Shown here: one piece after another, positions 10,072 to 22,800 of the stretch
Layout of the letters: each line of letters opens with the position of its first letter
Numbering within the stretch: the first letter of the stretch is position 1
Assembly (NCBI GenBank): GCA_037951105.1
Contig: JBAMJV010002924.1
Coordinates: 62,001-126,000, forward strand
Reading direction: 5' to 3'
Source of the DNA: Echinarachnius parma
Lineage: Eukaryota > Echinodermata > Echinoidea > Clypeasteroida > Echinarachniidae
DNA: 64,000 bases
Made by a program: the position numbers and the translations under genes
The notes under the pieces: model-generated
The model's input: the letters and a program-made list of their open reading frames with translations, nothing else
The model's database searches: none
What the model was told of the DNA's origin: nothing

Positions 10072-10617
10072 CTTCACCAACTATTTTGCAACCACCACCC
10101 AAGGATCTTGGTATTGACTATGCTGTGAATGTCTCTGTGACGTGTCTAGTCATTGGACACCCCCTTCTACACTACAAATTATACCCTCTATTTAAGAGAA
10201 ACAAAAAAATAACAAATATAATCAGTACAAATGGTTCCTTTCTTTTATTTTCAGCTGCACCAACTATTTTGCAACCACCACCTAAGGATCTTGGTATTGA
10301 CTATGCCGTGAATGTCTCTGTGACGTGTCTAGTCATCGGACACCCCCTTCTACACTACAAATTATACCCTCTTTTTAAAGGGAAACAAACAAAATATAAT
10401 TAGTACAAATTGTTCTTTTCCTTTTTTTTCAGCTGCACCAACCATTTTGCAACCACCGCCCAAGGATCTTGGTATTGACTATGGCATGAATGTCTCTGTG
10501 ACGTGTCAGGTCATCGGACACATCCCCTTCTACACTACAAATTATACCCTCTATTTAAGAGAAACATACAAATAACAAATATAATCAGTACAAATGGTTA
10601 TTTTCCTTTTATTTCAG
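10072..10617 (+). pseudogene. three partial copies of the Ig1 first exon (acceptor side)
   Basis: Acceptor sites followed by the sequence for (A)[15 protein letters not shown] occur at 10072, 10255 and 10433, before the complete exon at 10618 (spacing 183, 178, 185 bp). Each copy keeps the pyrimidine tract, AG and the first Cys region, then breaks off after GHP into duplicated intron sequence. None has a donor at the proper place. Copies 1 and 2 share one open frame, so accidental inclusion would not always stop translation. Confidence 0.85.
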
Positions 10618-10803
10618 CTGCACCAACCATTTTGCAACCACCGCCCAAGGATCTTGGTATTGACTATGGCATGAATGTCTCTGTGACGTGTCTGGCCATT
10701 GGACACCCGCCCCCAAGGGTGACCTGGAGGAAGGAGGGAACCAGACAGCTCTCGCTCAATCCAAGGATCACAGTGTCTGACGGTGGAAATCTCTTCATCA
10801 GGG
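10618..10803 (+). CDS. HMCN1: hemicentin Ig1, first exon
   Basis: The acceptor ttatttcag and donor ggtaagt bound a 186-bp phase 1-1 exon. It encodes the A to D strands, with Cys in VTCLAIG and Trp in VTWRKEG, ending GGNLFIRG. The second Cys is in the exon at 16882, so this domain is split by a 6-kb intron. Partial copies flank it on both sides. Confidence 0.88.
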
Positions 10804-13800
10804 GTAAGTTACAACAAAGCATGAAGGCTGCATCAAAACAACATCATTGATATTCAATAGTAGACAAATGCGATTGTATTATCTAGAGACAAGACTCCCT
10901 GCCAGGACTTGGAGAAAGGACAGAACCAGACATCTCTCGCTCAAACCAAGTGTAACTGTTCCTAATGATGGAAATCTCTTCATTAGTGGTTAGTTACAAC
11001 AACAAATAAATTATTAGGCCACAACGAAATGTTATGCGCAAAATGTGTCTGTGAAATGGATAGTAGCCAAAATATATTGACTAGAAACAAGCCACCCCTG
11101 CTAGGGTGGCTTGGATGAAAGAAGGGACAAGGTAGGTCTCACCGGGGGTAAATCACATGCACAATTCTATATTCTTCTAAACTGAAAATATGTCATTAAT
11201 ATTGGATATTATACAAGAAGAATACTATCTAGAGAAAAGGCACAACTTTGAAGCTTTCATTTGTAATTTGTCATTGATGGAGTTTGAAGAAAGCAAAGAA
11301 AGCTGATTCTATAAATGAATTGGCAATTTACATGTAAGGCTTGGAGTTTAAAGCAAATCATTATAAATGAAAACAGTGGCAGTGGTTTTCCATTTGAATA
11401 CAAGGACATTAAGTAATTTTCGCCATCATTTTGCTGAATTGCAGATGTAAAATACTTATAAATAAATAAAATGGTAGGTTGTTCACCTTTCTTGCCCTCC
11501 AAACTGCAGATGATTACTCATCAGGTATTCTGCTTTTAATTACAAGGCCACCTGGACAGAATTATGCTATTTGGTGTGACTATCCCATAAGAGGGGACTA
11601 CTAGATATGCTGCAACATACACAACCTGACAAAGGGTTAATACAATGGATATTAAGTGTAATATCATATGCCCACTGAGTGATGTGTGATAGATACATGA
11701 TAAATGAATGACATTATATGACACACTACTCATGGAGTTTCCCAAATGTTCAGCCAAAACAAAGACAACTTTTAATAGGAGGTTGTGCATTTGTTTGTGG
11801 AATAGCTTACCATTATATTTGAGAAAAGTTGAATCTGTTTGATACATTTAAGTCCATGTTAAAAACACATTTGTTCATGCAAGCCTTTTCATAAGTTTGT
11901 TTGTTTACATGTCTTGGTCTTGTTGGTTATTGTTCATTTAAGAGGAGCTCTTTATAAGCGCAGTATTTATTTATTTATTTATTTATTTATTCTCCACTCA
12001 TGGGATGGATTGCCCTTGTCAGCTACATGCTGTTTTTCAAAGGGGTCCAATAGAGTATATGTTTATATATTAGTAGCTGCGCTATGCAAATGTTCATATA
12101 AAATTTGATGAAGTAATGGGCAAAAAAATTTTTCCTACAAGTTCTATTTGGCATCTTTTCAATTTCAGATATGTATTTATTATGAAATATATATTCATAG
12201 CCCCCTTTTCTTGTTAGACAATGGATTCCTAATCCAACTTCAGTTTTGAGCTATCTTTATTGTTCATACCTTCTAATTTTGGACACATATAATGAAACAC
12301 GTATGACATACTTAACAGTTGTGATCCTGTTAACCTATCACTGTCTGATAATGTTAGTAATTTTATATTGTCAGTGACTTCTTGCATCCAACAATTACAA
12401 CCATGTGGACATTTTGTCATTGATTAGTCATTTCTCACCACAATCACTCATAACAGAATACGATTTGGAAACTTTTTCCCTCCTGCCCTCATACCTAACA
12501 ACTGCGCTTGATCGTGATATTGTTCAAACATGTGTCTTTTTAACCACAATCGTTCAAATATAACAAGCATAACCACTACTTTAATTGTCTGCTGCTGTTG
12601 ATCAGTATAATTGTACAACCTTCCTCACTCGATATACTCAATTACACTTGGGGAATTATGTCATTAATTAGGCTCTTCTAACCACAAGTTTATAGTATGT
12701 AGTACATGAATTCATTCTTATTCAAAATGATCCTCATATTCCCTTAACCCATTCCCTTTGAGTTTCTGAAATATCAACAGATTTATACATAACCCACTAG
12801 GTTCCCATAGGCAAAGGGTTAACCCATTTATGATTGGTCCTGAAACTGGGGTTTCCGTAGTTTTTTTATAACTTGTAATGATTGTTTTTTTGGAAACATG
12901 AATAAACTGAAAACTTAATCAGACAGTTGTGAACAACCACTTATAATAGAATACAATTTAGAAACTGTTCCCCTCATGCCCTCATATCTAACAATTATAT
13001 TTGATTGTACTATTATTGATATGTCTCCTTTAACCGCAATCAATCAAACAACAGTCATACGAACTGCTTTAATTGTCTGCTGCTGTTGAGCAGGATTGTA
13101 GAACCTTCCTCACTCGATACACTTAATTACACTCGGAGATTATGTCATTAATTAGGCTCTTCTAACCACAAGCCTTGGAAGATGTAAATGTACAAGTATG
13201 GTTTTAGATCTTATTTAGTGAAGGATTCCCTTACTACCTACCTTAAACCCGTTCCCTTTAAAGATTCTGAAATCCCCATTGACTTTGTACATAAACCAAC
13301 ATGTCCCTGTAGGCAAGGGGTTAACCCATCCAGGGGGGTGTTTCACAAAGATCCTAAGTTGAACTGAACTCTAAGTTGGACTTAAAAAGTATGGAAAGCC
13401 ATTAGTTTCTCTGAAAAATTGTTGTAAAAGTCCTTTTTCAGAGGCATCAAATGTTGATTCAAACCATTAATACTTTCTATTATCTAGGAGACTTCATGTT
13501 CTTGATGCAACCGTTATGAAAAGTAAAAAAATTCTTGCTTTTTTGCTTTTGAATATATTGCATTCCAAGGCTACAAATGGCTTACCATACTTTTTAAGTC
13601 CAACTTAGAGTTAAGTTCAACTTAGGATCTTTGTGAAACACCCCCCAGGACTGGTCCTGAAAAAATCCTACCTGTCAGTGGGTTAACAGAGATGAACCCT
13701 GACCCAAAAAATCAGACAACTTTGAACGGGTTTACAAAGCTGATTAGGACATTGTGTCATTAATTAGTCTCTACTAACCACAGCCAACCATTGCAGGGGT

Positions 13801-16800
13801 GAATCACTCTATTGTGCAGTGATATTGGCCTTTGTTCCATATGTTTTTATCTCTTCACAGTGACTCATACCTGGACTTGGTCATCTGATGGCTGCACATG
13901 TGGTCAATTGTTCTGAGAGGTCACTCACGGTCATTCCACTCGTTCATTTCACTTATGGGCAATTCCAAGCAAACATTGACATAAGCACCCATTTTTCAAA
14001 TTCGTCGAATCAACATATTTGGTATCAAATTAAAGCTTAAAGATCAAACTATTCAGAAATGCATTTTGTTCAAAAAAAAATTTGCCGTAAACTATTATTT
14101 CATAGGAATTAATTAGCATATATTAATTTTCAATTATTTTCACAAAATATACTTGTAAATATTAAGCTTAAAAGAGCTGCAAAAATAGGTTTTCATAACA
14201 TTTTCTTTCAGTGTTGGTAAGAACATTACTTCAATTTACCAGATAAATATCTATTTCTGCATTTTCGCTCTTTGTTCTGCTTCAGTGACTGTTTCATTTA
14301 TAGTCATCTATATGTCACGCTGTTACCCTAAAAACAGGTATTTTTAATATTTCTGGAAAAATATGAATGGGAATGAAATTATTTTTTGTTTCTTCTTCAT
14401 TCACCCATAGAGCTATATTATGGATGCTAAATAGCAGCATTATCTTTTACCACTAATAAATCTAAGCAATATCAATTTGGTCACGCTGTTACTTTTTGGG
14501 TAACAGCGTGACGCAACCTAGTTTTTTTTTGCAATATCTCAAGAATCGTTGGATGGATTCTGTTCAAACTTTGTACAAGACATGTATTCAGAGGTATGGA
14601 TTATCTGATACATTTTGGGGCCATGAGGTCAAAGGTCAAAGGTCACAGCTAATTAATATGCAACAAATATATTATTCTCAAGATATTTCAAGAATCCTTG
14701 AAGGATGACATGATAATTAATACTGGTATGCGTTCAGTGAAGTAGATGACCTGATTATAGAATTTGGTCATGGGGTCAAAGGTCAACAGGTCAAATTATT
14801 GTAGTTTATTTTTTATCTCACAAAAAAATGCCAGAATTAATGTTAGAAAGAGTACTGAGAAAATTCGATGAAAATGTTTGGAGCACAGGTCAAAGGTCAC
14901 TCGGATAATTACCAATTCAAACACAAAAACTTACTGACATTGAACTCATGTTACATGTAACAAATCACTTGTAGATATGCACTGTGCCGACATAAAATTA
15001 AACATTTGTATGCTAATTTGAGAAATAAGGTCAAAGGTCAGATGTCAAAGGTCTAATATTTCATTGTTGCAAATAAGTTTGTATTTTGGGTTTGATATTT
15101 GATGGTTCCTCAAACTAAATTCTGAAAAAGATAAGAATTTCAGTTTTGTCCAAAAACATTTTTGATCAATAGAGGGCGCTAGGCTGCAAATTTGTGTCAT
15201 GCGAACCATCATTTAAGAGCATCTGGGTTATATTACCCATTCATCTAGTTCTGTATAGATTCTGGATGACTACATCAAAATTATATAATCTTATTCATCT
15301 CATCAATATCTCCCATATATATAACATGTACAATTCAGTGGTCACGCTGTTACCGTCACGCTGTTACTGTGCACATATACGTTTATGATATCATATTTAC
15401 TATGAACATTGGATTTTTTCTACATTTTTATTTGGATGTTCTAGCTTGATGTCTAGTACAAAGAATCAATGTGACAAAATTGCAAAATGTTCCTGTAGTT
15501 CACAGAGTTTGCTTAGTTTCTTACCATGTAAGAAACCCATGTCTTTTTGCCGTCACGCTGTTACCGCAGATATTGATATTCATAATTCATAATTTAGTGG
15601 AAATTTTGATTTTCTTTCCTATTGTAAATAATTGGTAGGATAGTGGGAACAGATGCATATCAAAATTTGGTTCTGGACATTTTTATTTTGTGAGTTATTT
15701 AGACTTTCATCGTGAGAAACACCCTCCTACCGTCACGCTGTTACCTTGGAATTGCCCTTATGTTTACATGACGCAACTTTATTGTCTCAGATGTTCATGT
15801 TTATTTTGTGTTTTTTAAAATGGTAGCACCATCAGTGATTTGGCTCGGGTTTCAATGGGGAGTATATTTACAATACAATGATGTACAAATACAATAATGG
15901 CAAAACTTGACATTTACAATAGAGCTGAACGCTGATCTGAAATCATTCTGAATAACCCAATGTCTGACTTTAATCTTTTTCAATTACATTGAATCCATTC
16001 AAATCTTTGTAATCGGAAATGTTTAATTTGATCTAATCCGTTTAAATTGCATTTCATCCTTGACTTCTTTGGCATACAGGGCCCACATTCATGAAAGCCT
16101 GCTAGCTTAGTTCATTGCTAAGTCTATTTTGGATGGCGTGGCTACGAATCAAACACAAACAAAATTTAGTTGCTAACTAGGGTTAACTTAATAGTGGGTA
16201 CCTACAGTTTACCCTGCTAACCCTAGTTGGGGGCTAGGAAAACTGTTTGTTGCTCAATAAACTGCACATTATAATTACATTTAGCAATGAACTAAGCTAG
16301 CAAGCTGCTATGAATATGGGCCCAGATCGCCAAGTACAGTAGATTACAATTATACTTCTGGTTGGACAGTCGGGATACAGCTCGATAGAGAACTCTACTC
16401 GACCCTAAAGACTGATCAAACTATCTCTCTTTAATTGCCTTTAATCCATATCATCTGCTTGTAATCTGATTAAATCTTATTTAATCCCATTCAATTGCAT
16501 TAATCTCTTCTTTGTCACATGCATACCTCTAGTAGAAGACAGTGGACCATTCTTCGATATTGCAGAGCCTAAAGACAAATGGATAGAGAACTACATGTAC
16601 ATCTTTAATTGTCTTTTATCTTTTTCATCTGTATCTGGTTAAGTGTTATTAAATCCTCTTCAATTGTATTTAATCTCGACTTGATCACTTCCTCTTTAAC
16701 ATGCAGACCTCCAAAATGATTCCTTGAAATGCTTGATGTGCATTATCAGGGCAGATTGGCTAAAGCCAGGGTAATAATACTGTATATGCATTTGGCATTC

Positions 16801-19800
16801 ACAGTAGGGTCTATTAATATAGTATCTGCACAACATATTGAGTGAGAATTAATTGTACTATTATTATTTTCTCTGTCACAGACCTTCAGGTAGAAGACAG
16901 TGGGACATATTTCTGTGTTGCTCAGAATGAACATGGCTCGACGGAAAACTCTGCACAGATCAGGATCACAAATCTAAGTGAGTCAAAATCCTCCTCAGGA
17001 ATTGTGTCAAGTTAAATGTACAATATAAATTCTGACTATCGCAAGTGTTGACAAGGATTTCTGGAAAGTACCTTCATTAAAGTGATCCATTATTAAACAT
17101 TTTTTTTCCAAAAGAGATGTTTGAGTCATCAATCAATACCAATATCATTCATTGTATTCTTCTGACTAATGTGATTGATATGAGAGTTGTTTATTGATGC
17201 TTTACATTCAATCATAAATATCCCCATAATTAGGGAGATATTTGTAAAATCAAAACAAATTTCATTCTTCTGTTACCATAAGCCAAACAACAAGGTACAT
17301 GTACATATATGTACATGTTCCAGGAAAATGTGAAAGCTCCAAGTAGGTTTGGTTGAATTTGGAATTGGTTTGAAGTTAATGGAACACTTTAAGAGCCCTT
17401 GTAAGAGCACCGTTCTACATATAATTTGGAGGTTAGAAGTTGTAATCCAGGTAAATTCCAATTTTCTTAAATGCTTGTTTTTTATTCAAAATCTGCTACA
17501 TCAACAGCCATTTGGCACGTATTCAACAAACTTGGCCCCCAAATGCGAATAACCACTGTGATTGAGTCATCATGTTCAATGCCAACTAATTGTCAACACA
17601 AGATAACAAATTCTGGCAAATGGTAAAGGAAATCTGTGTGTAAATTATGATCAGAAAAACATACCCTTTTCAATTTAATTTTATACCATTCAGCTTCTTA
17701 AAATACAATAAAATGGCCATCTCTATTATCATCGGTGATAGTGATGAGAGGTAATCAATTTAAATTAAAATGATACTATGCACCAGAAATGTATACAGAA
17801 ATTGTGTTTTGATGAACCCAATATAAAGACCGATCCAATTAAATATATCTATATGAAATGACTACAAATTTTGGTTGTATCGGCTTAGGAGAAAAATCCC
17901 AATGAAATACAAAGTGATATTGAGGTTCGACACTCGCACTGGCCCGCTGGCCCGGGGCCAGTGAAATTGCACTTTGGGCCAGCAAAAATGTATAAAAGTC
18001 AAGCAGATTTTAAACCCGACATTGACAAATTAGAAAATCTTGTTTTCTTCCATATCATGCTTCATTTATAATCACTGGTTTTATCTGGTAAGAGTGATAT
18101 TTTGAATAGTAACTAACCCTAGTAAAAAGTTTATTCATGAAATTCAATTTTCGGGCCAGTAAATTTTTCTTTCGGGCCACCAGAAAAGGGGAAGAAATTA
18201 TTTTCCTGGCCCTACCGGGCCACTGACAAAAAATGTAAGTGTGGAGCCCTGATTTAGGACTGCTGTTCATAATTTGTTTGAAAACGTATTTTACTTACGC
18301 AGTAATTATAGTGAAGGTGATTGGTCGGCACAGTGTGTCTTGCAGCAGACAGAAATTATTATCTTTCAAAATTTGTATCATCTCTCTTCCAGTCCAGCCA
18401 CAGATCAGCGCGACCGACCAAGAGAGAGTGACCGTTGTCGGCAGTGATTTTGCCGTGCGTTGCACCGTTGTCGCTGGCAACCCGCCACCCTCCGTCACCT
18501 GGTATCATGGAACAAACAGACTGTACCCTGAGTTCAGTCCTCGACTGGAGTTGCTACCAGACGGGAGTCTGGGGATCAGAGATGTGGGGTTGTCAGATGC
18601 TGGCAACTATACGTGTGTGGTAGAGAACGTTGTAGGGAACGATACCAGGCTGACACATCTTAGAGTGCATGGTAAGTGGTATTTTGTTGTATGCAATTTG
18701 TTGTTGTTGTCATCAAGTGAGAGATGAAGGTTTAGAGAAACATGCAACTCCCGAGTCTGTGGTATATAATGATACCCAGCTGGAACATCTCAGAGTGCAT
18801 GGTATGTGGTGCTTTATAGTTTTGTATTGTCATTGATATATTGATATAATTTAGAAATATCAATTTTGTTTCGAAGAATGTAATGGTCAGCATTGTTGTT
18901 AGCAACTTTACCTATCTCATGGAGGATATTAGAGGCAACAAGACGTTAACATATCATAATGTTTATACAGTAGTCATATTATGTGTTTTGTTGATAACTC
19001 ATTTTGTAGGAAACATGGCAGATTGTCTATGTATTTGTAAAATTTTAGTACGATTTTGCAAAGCATTAGTTGTAAGAAAAATAATTTTGTATTTAAAATA
19101 TCATTTGTCATGGATGGGCACTGTTAAAGGGATAGTTGAGTTTTGGTATAGAGGGCGCTACACAAAATATTTTGTTTGTGAGATAATGAAAAACTGAGTG
19201 TCAAATTTGAAAGAGCATACAATTTTAATGACAGAACAAACTTCATTTGATCAAAATCGGTTCAGAAATGGCTGAAATATCCATAAACATTAAAACCATT
19301 TGTAATAATTGTGGGGCAATGAATGATTACAAGCAATATTTAACAGGCTTTTTACTTAGTCATTTGTAATTTTGTTTTCTTTTCGAGCATGGTGGAGTTA
19401 TAAATGTTAGTTTGTAATGTAATGGTGCAGGTTGTGGTTACTAAAATTCAGTTTGACCAAAACTGTACTCTCTTGACCAAAACTCAACTATCCCTTTAAA
19501 ATAGCACACAAATCAGTCACATGCATTTTCTGTGTAGTACACATGTGACAATATTTGATAATGTTCTTCTATTATACAGAATCAGCCAGTATCTCTGCCA
19601 CAGAAACCAGCTACACGGTTGTCCAGCGGGAATCCATCACCCTGTTCTGCCCTGCCGAGGGCTACCCACCACCAACCATCGAATGGATCAAGAACGGGCA
19701 GCTGATTCCAAACATCGGTCTTTATCAGAGCGCCCTCACTCTGAGCTACGTGGGGGAGGAGGATGCGGGGACGTACACATGTCGCGTGCGGAACGTTGCC

Positions 19801-22800
19801 GGCTTCTCCGAGATTGAGATCACTCTCTTTGTCATGGGTGAGATGCAGTAGAAGCATTAATCTTTGAAATAGCTTGTTTAGATAATCAAGGTGCCTTCAG
19901 CAATGAAATTAATATCTTAATGAATCAGAGTATACCATGCACATTAATATCATACAGATTGCATTGGAAAGTTACTTATTTTGTTGGGAAATGTATTCAA
20001 TATCTTACGATTGTGATTGTTCGCATTAAAACAAAATAATCACAATTTATGATGTACTCGTTATATTTTGTAGTATACATGTACATACTTGATATAGAAC
20101 AAAAAAGACAAATCTTCTAAGAGCTTTAATAATTCAGTGAAATATTTAGTCAACAAAATTTGTCGCTGTGTTACTGAATGTTTAATCCCTCATTATTTCC
20201 CTAGTCCCACCTGTGCATGTTGGTGTCGACACAGTTGGTGCAATCAGCGTTACGCAGGGAGATAGCATTACACTGCCATGCGACGTCAGTGGAAATCCCC
20301 TTCCCACCATCTCATGGTACAAGGATGGTCTACCCCTCGTATTACACATAATAAACATCAGAGTTGTTTAATGAGTTTTAACATCTCCTTTCTCTTTCTA
20401 TTCCCTAGTCCCACCTGTGCATGTTGGTGTCGATACTGTTGGTGCAATCAGCGTTACACAGGGTGATAGCATAACACTGCCATGCGACGTCAGAGGAAAT
20501 CCCCTTCCCACCATCTCATGGTACAAGGATGGCCAACCCCTCCCCGTGACCGGACGGAACTTCTACATCAACACAGAGGGCGGGCTTGTTATTCAGCAGA
20601 TGACGCTGAGTGACGAGGCCCAGTACACCTGCATCGCATCAAATATCGCTGGCAACAACTCCTTGGATGTCAGGATAACCATACTTGGTAAGCAACAAAT
20701 AAAATGATGATGGCTTCAAATTGTCTCGTATTCTTCAACAACTATGTATTTCAATGGAAATTGAATTATAAATAAATGTGAAAGACTGCTGAAAACTGCT
20801 TATCCGCTATATAAAGGCAAGGGTTATCAAATGAGTCAAATTGAGTTATCTATAACTTTGTTTTCATATAAAGCAATCAATAATTTCAGATACAAACTGC
20901 AGTGATTTTTCATTATGTACGACACACTCACTCTAAAACATACCTCGTTACATTGAATAAATTGATAAGTTAAATTACTGATTCATGATTGCAGTGCCCT
21001 CTACAATCGACCCGGGCAACACTGAATACACAGTCGTAGCTGGCAAATCAGTTTTGCTGTCCTGCGAAGCATCAAGTATCCCACCCCCTGAAGTAGCCGG
21101 GCAGAAGGATGGGTATTGCTGAGAGCAACATAATTGTCTACCTATTGTACGATAGCCCTCTCCAAAAAGATAATTAACTATGATCTTCTCTTATTACAGT
21201 GCCTCCAACAATCGACCCGGGCAACACTGAATACACAGTCGTAGCTGGCAAATCAGTTTTGCTGTCCTGCGAAGCATCTGGCATCCCAGCCCCTGAGGTT
21301 GCGTGGCAGAAGGATGGTGTCCTGATCGCAGGAAGCAGCGAAAACGTCCGGCTGTTGGGCGAGGGCTCCCTTCAGATCGACATAACAGGAGAGGAGCACA
21401 CAGGGACGTACACCTGTGTGGTGACCAACGAGGCTGGGTCTGAGAGCAGGATTATTTTGCTGGAAGTTCACAGTAAGTTACTCCATTTTAGACATATGTT
21501 TTATGAAATAAGGAAACACTTTTGAGGGTTGCAAATTGGCCATGCACTCTGGCAATTTTATGGAAAATTCAAAAATGTTTTATGGAAAATTCAAAAATGT
21601 TTTATGCACAAAGTTTCACATTTTCTAAATTTTCCCCAAATTTATGTCTCCCCTTGTGTTTGAGCTCGACAAAGTTATGTTTTGTAGAATATATTTCTAT
21701 GCAACATCTGCATATAATGAATTTGGCAGATTGAAAAAGTGTGTTGCAATGAATAATATTGAAAATTTAAATGGATCTTACATTTGTTTTCAGTCCCTCC
21801 ATTGATACTGGACCGACAGACCCAATACACAGTGATAGAGGGGCGAGCTGTGACCCTCCACTGCCCGGCCACCGGTACCCCGCCCCCAACCATCTCCTGG
21901 TCAAAGAACAGTCAGTCCATCCCCCTCAATGACCCTCACTATGATGTTGATGAGGTCGCAGGAACGCTGACCATCTTTGGGGTTCTGCCGACGGACTATG
22001 GTACATACGAGTGTTATGTCAGCAATGCAGGGGGATCAGTGTCAAAGGAGATCTCTGTAGCTGTGTATGGTAAGAAATGTTTAGTTCAACCTACTCTAAA
22101 AACCACTAACCACTTGCACATGTCAACAAAGTTACTAGATCCTTTTATTCAGGAGCACCCCTTTGTATGTTTCCCCTTTTGCCGTTTTCCTGTTAATCAG
22201 AGACCACTGTATTAAGTTTGTCTACTACAAATGCTAACCACTTTGATAACACCTGTCCAGATTTGGATGTAGTTAAGGTGTCATTTGAGTAAGCAAATGA
22301 GCTCACTAAAGTGAGAAATTCTAGAGTTATAAGTGAGTTTTGTTGAGTTTGACAACGTAAATTGCCTTATTTATTGTAATGGATGTGAATAAAAGGCCCT
22401 TGACAGGCCCCTAAAAAAAAGAAGCATTTCTGATGTTTCTTAAGAATATTGTCTCTACCCTATCGGCTACACATGTCAAAGGGGCAAAATAAAACTAAGC
22501 AGAGACTAACATAAATATATATTCTAGTAAATACATTTTAGTTTCATCTCCTCTCCCCAGTGCCTCCGAGGCTGACTGATGAGCAGCAGCTCCTGTCCCA
22601 CAGCGTGCAGGTTGGGGGCAGCATATCCCTCCCCTGCGAGGTCAGTGGTACACCCCCTCCCGTCGTCACCTGGTACAAGGCCGGCAGGGCACTGTCCGTC
22701 AGTAACTCCATGGTGATTCTGCCGGAGTCCCTTGAGATATATCGGGCAAGGCCGATCGACGGCGGCATCTATCAGTGCGTGGCATCCAATGTCGCAGGCA

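Larger units (their letters stand above)
12422..13790. repeat. tandem duplication of a ~500-bp intron block
   Basis: The segment 12450-12690 (aatacgatttggaaact ... cattaattaggctcttctaac) recurs at 12941-13172, and its last part again at ~13741-13784. Shared motifs include ttaattgtctgctgctgttga and ccttcctcactcgata. Copies of the ~80-bp TTAACCC repeat sit in equivalent positions, so they were present before the duplication. Confidence 0.8.

Noticed and set aside
20205-20335. Dscam-like mutually exclusive alternative Ig exons
   Set aside because: The copies are truncated before the second Cys and lack one splice site, so most cannot replace the full exon. Only the Ig16 upstream copy and perhaps the Ig21 fragment remain candidates.
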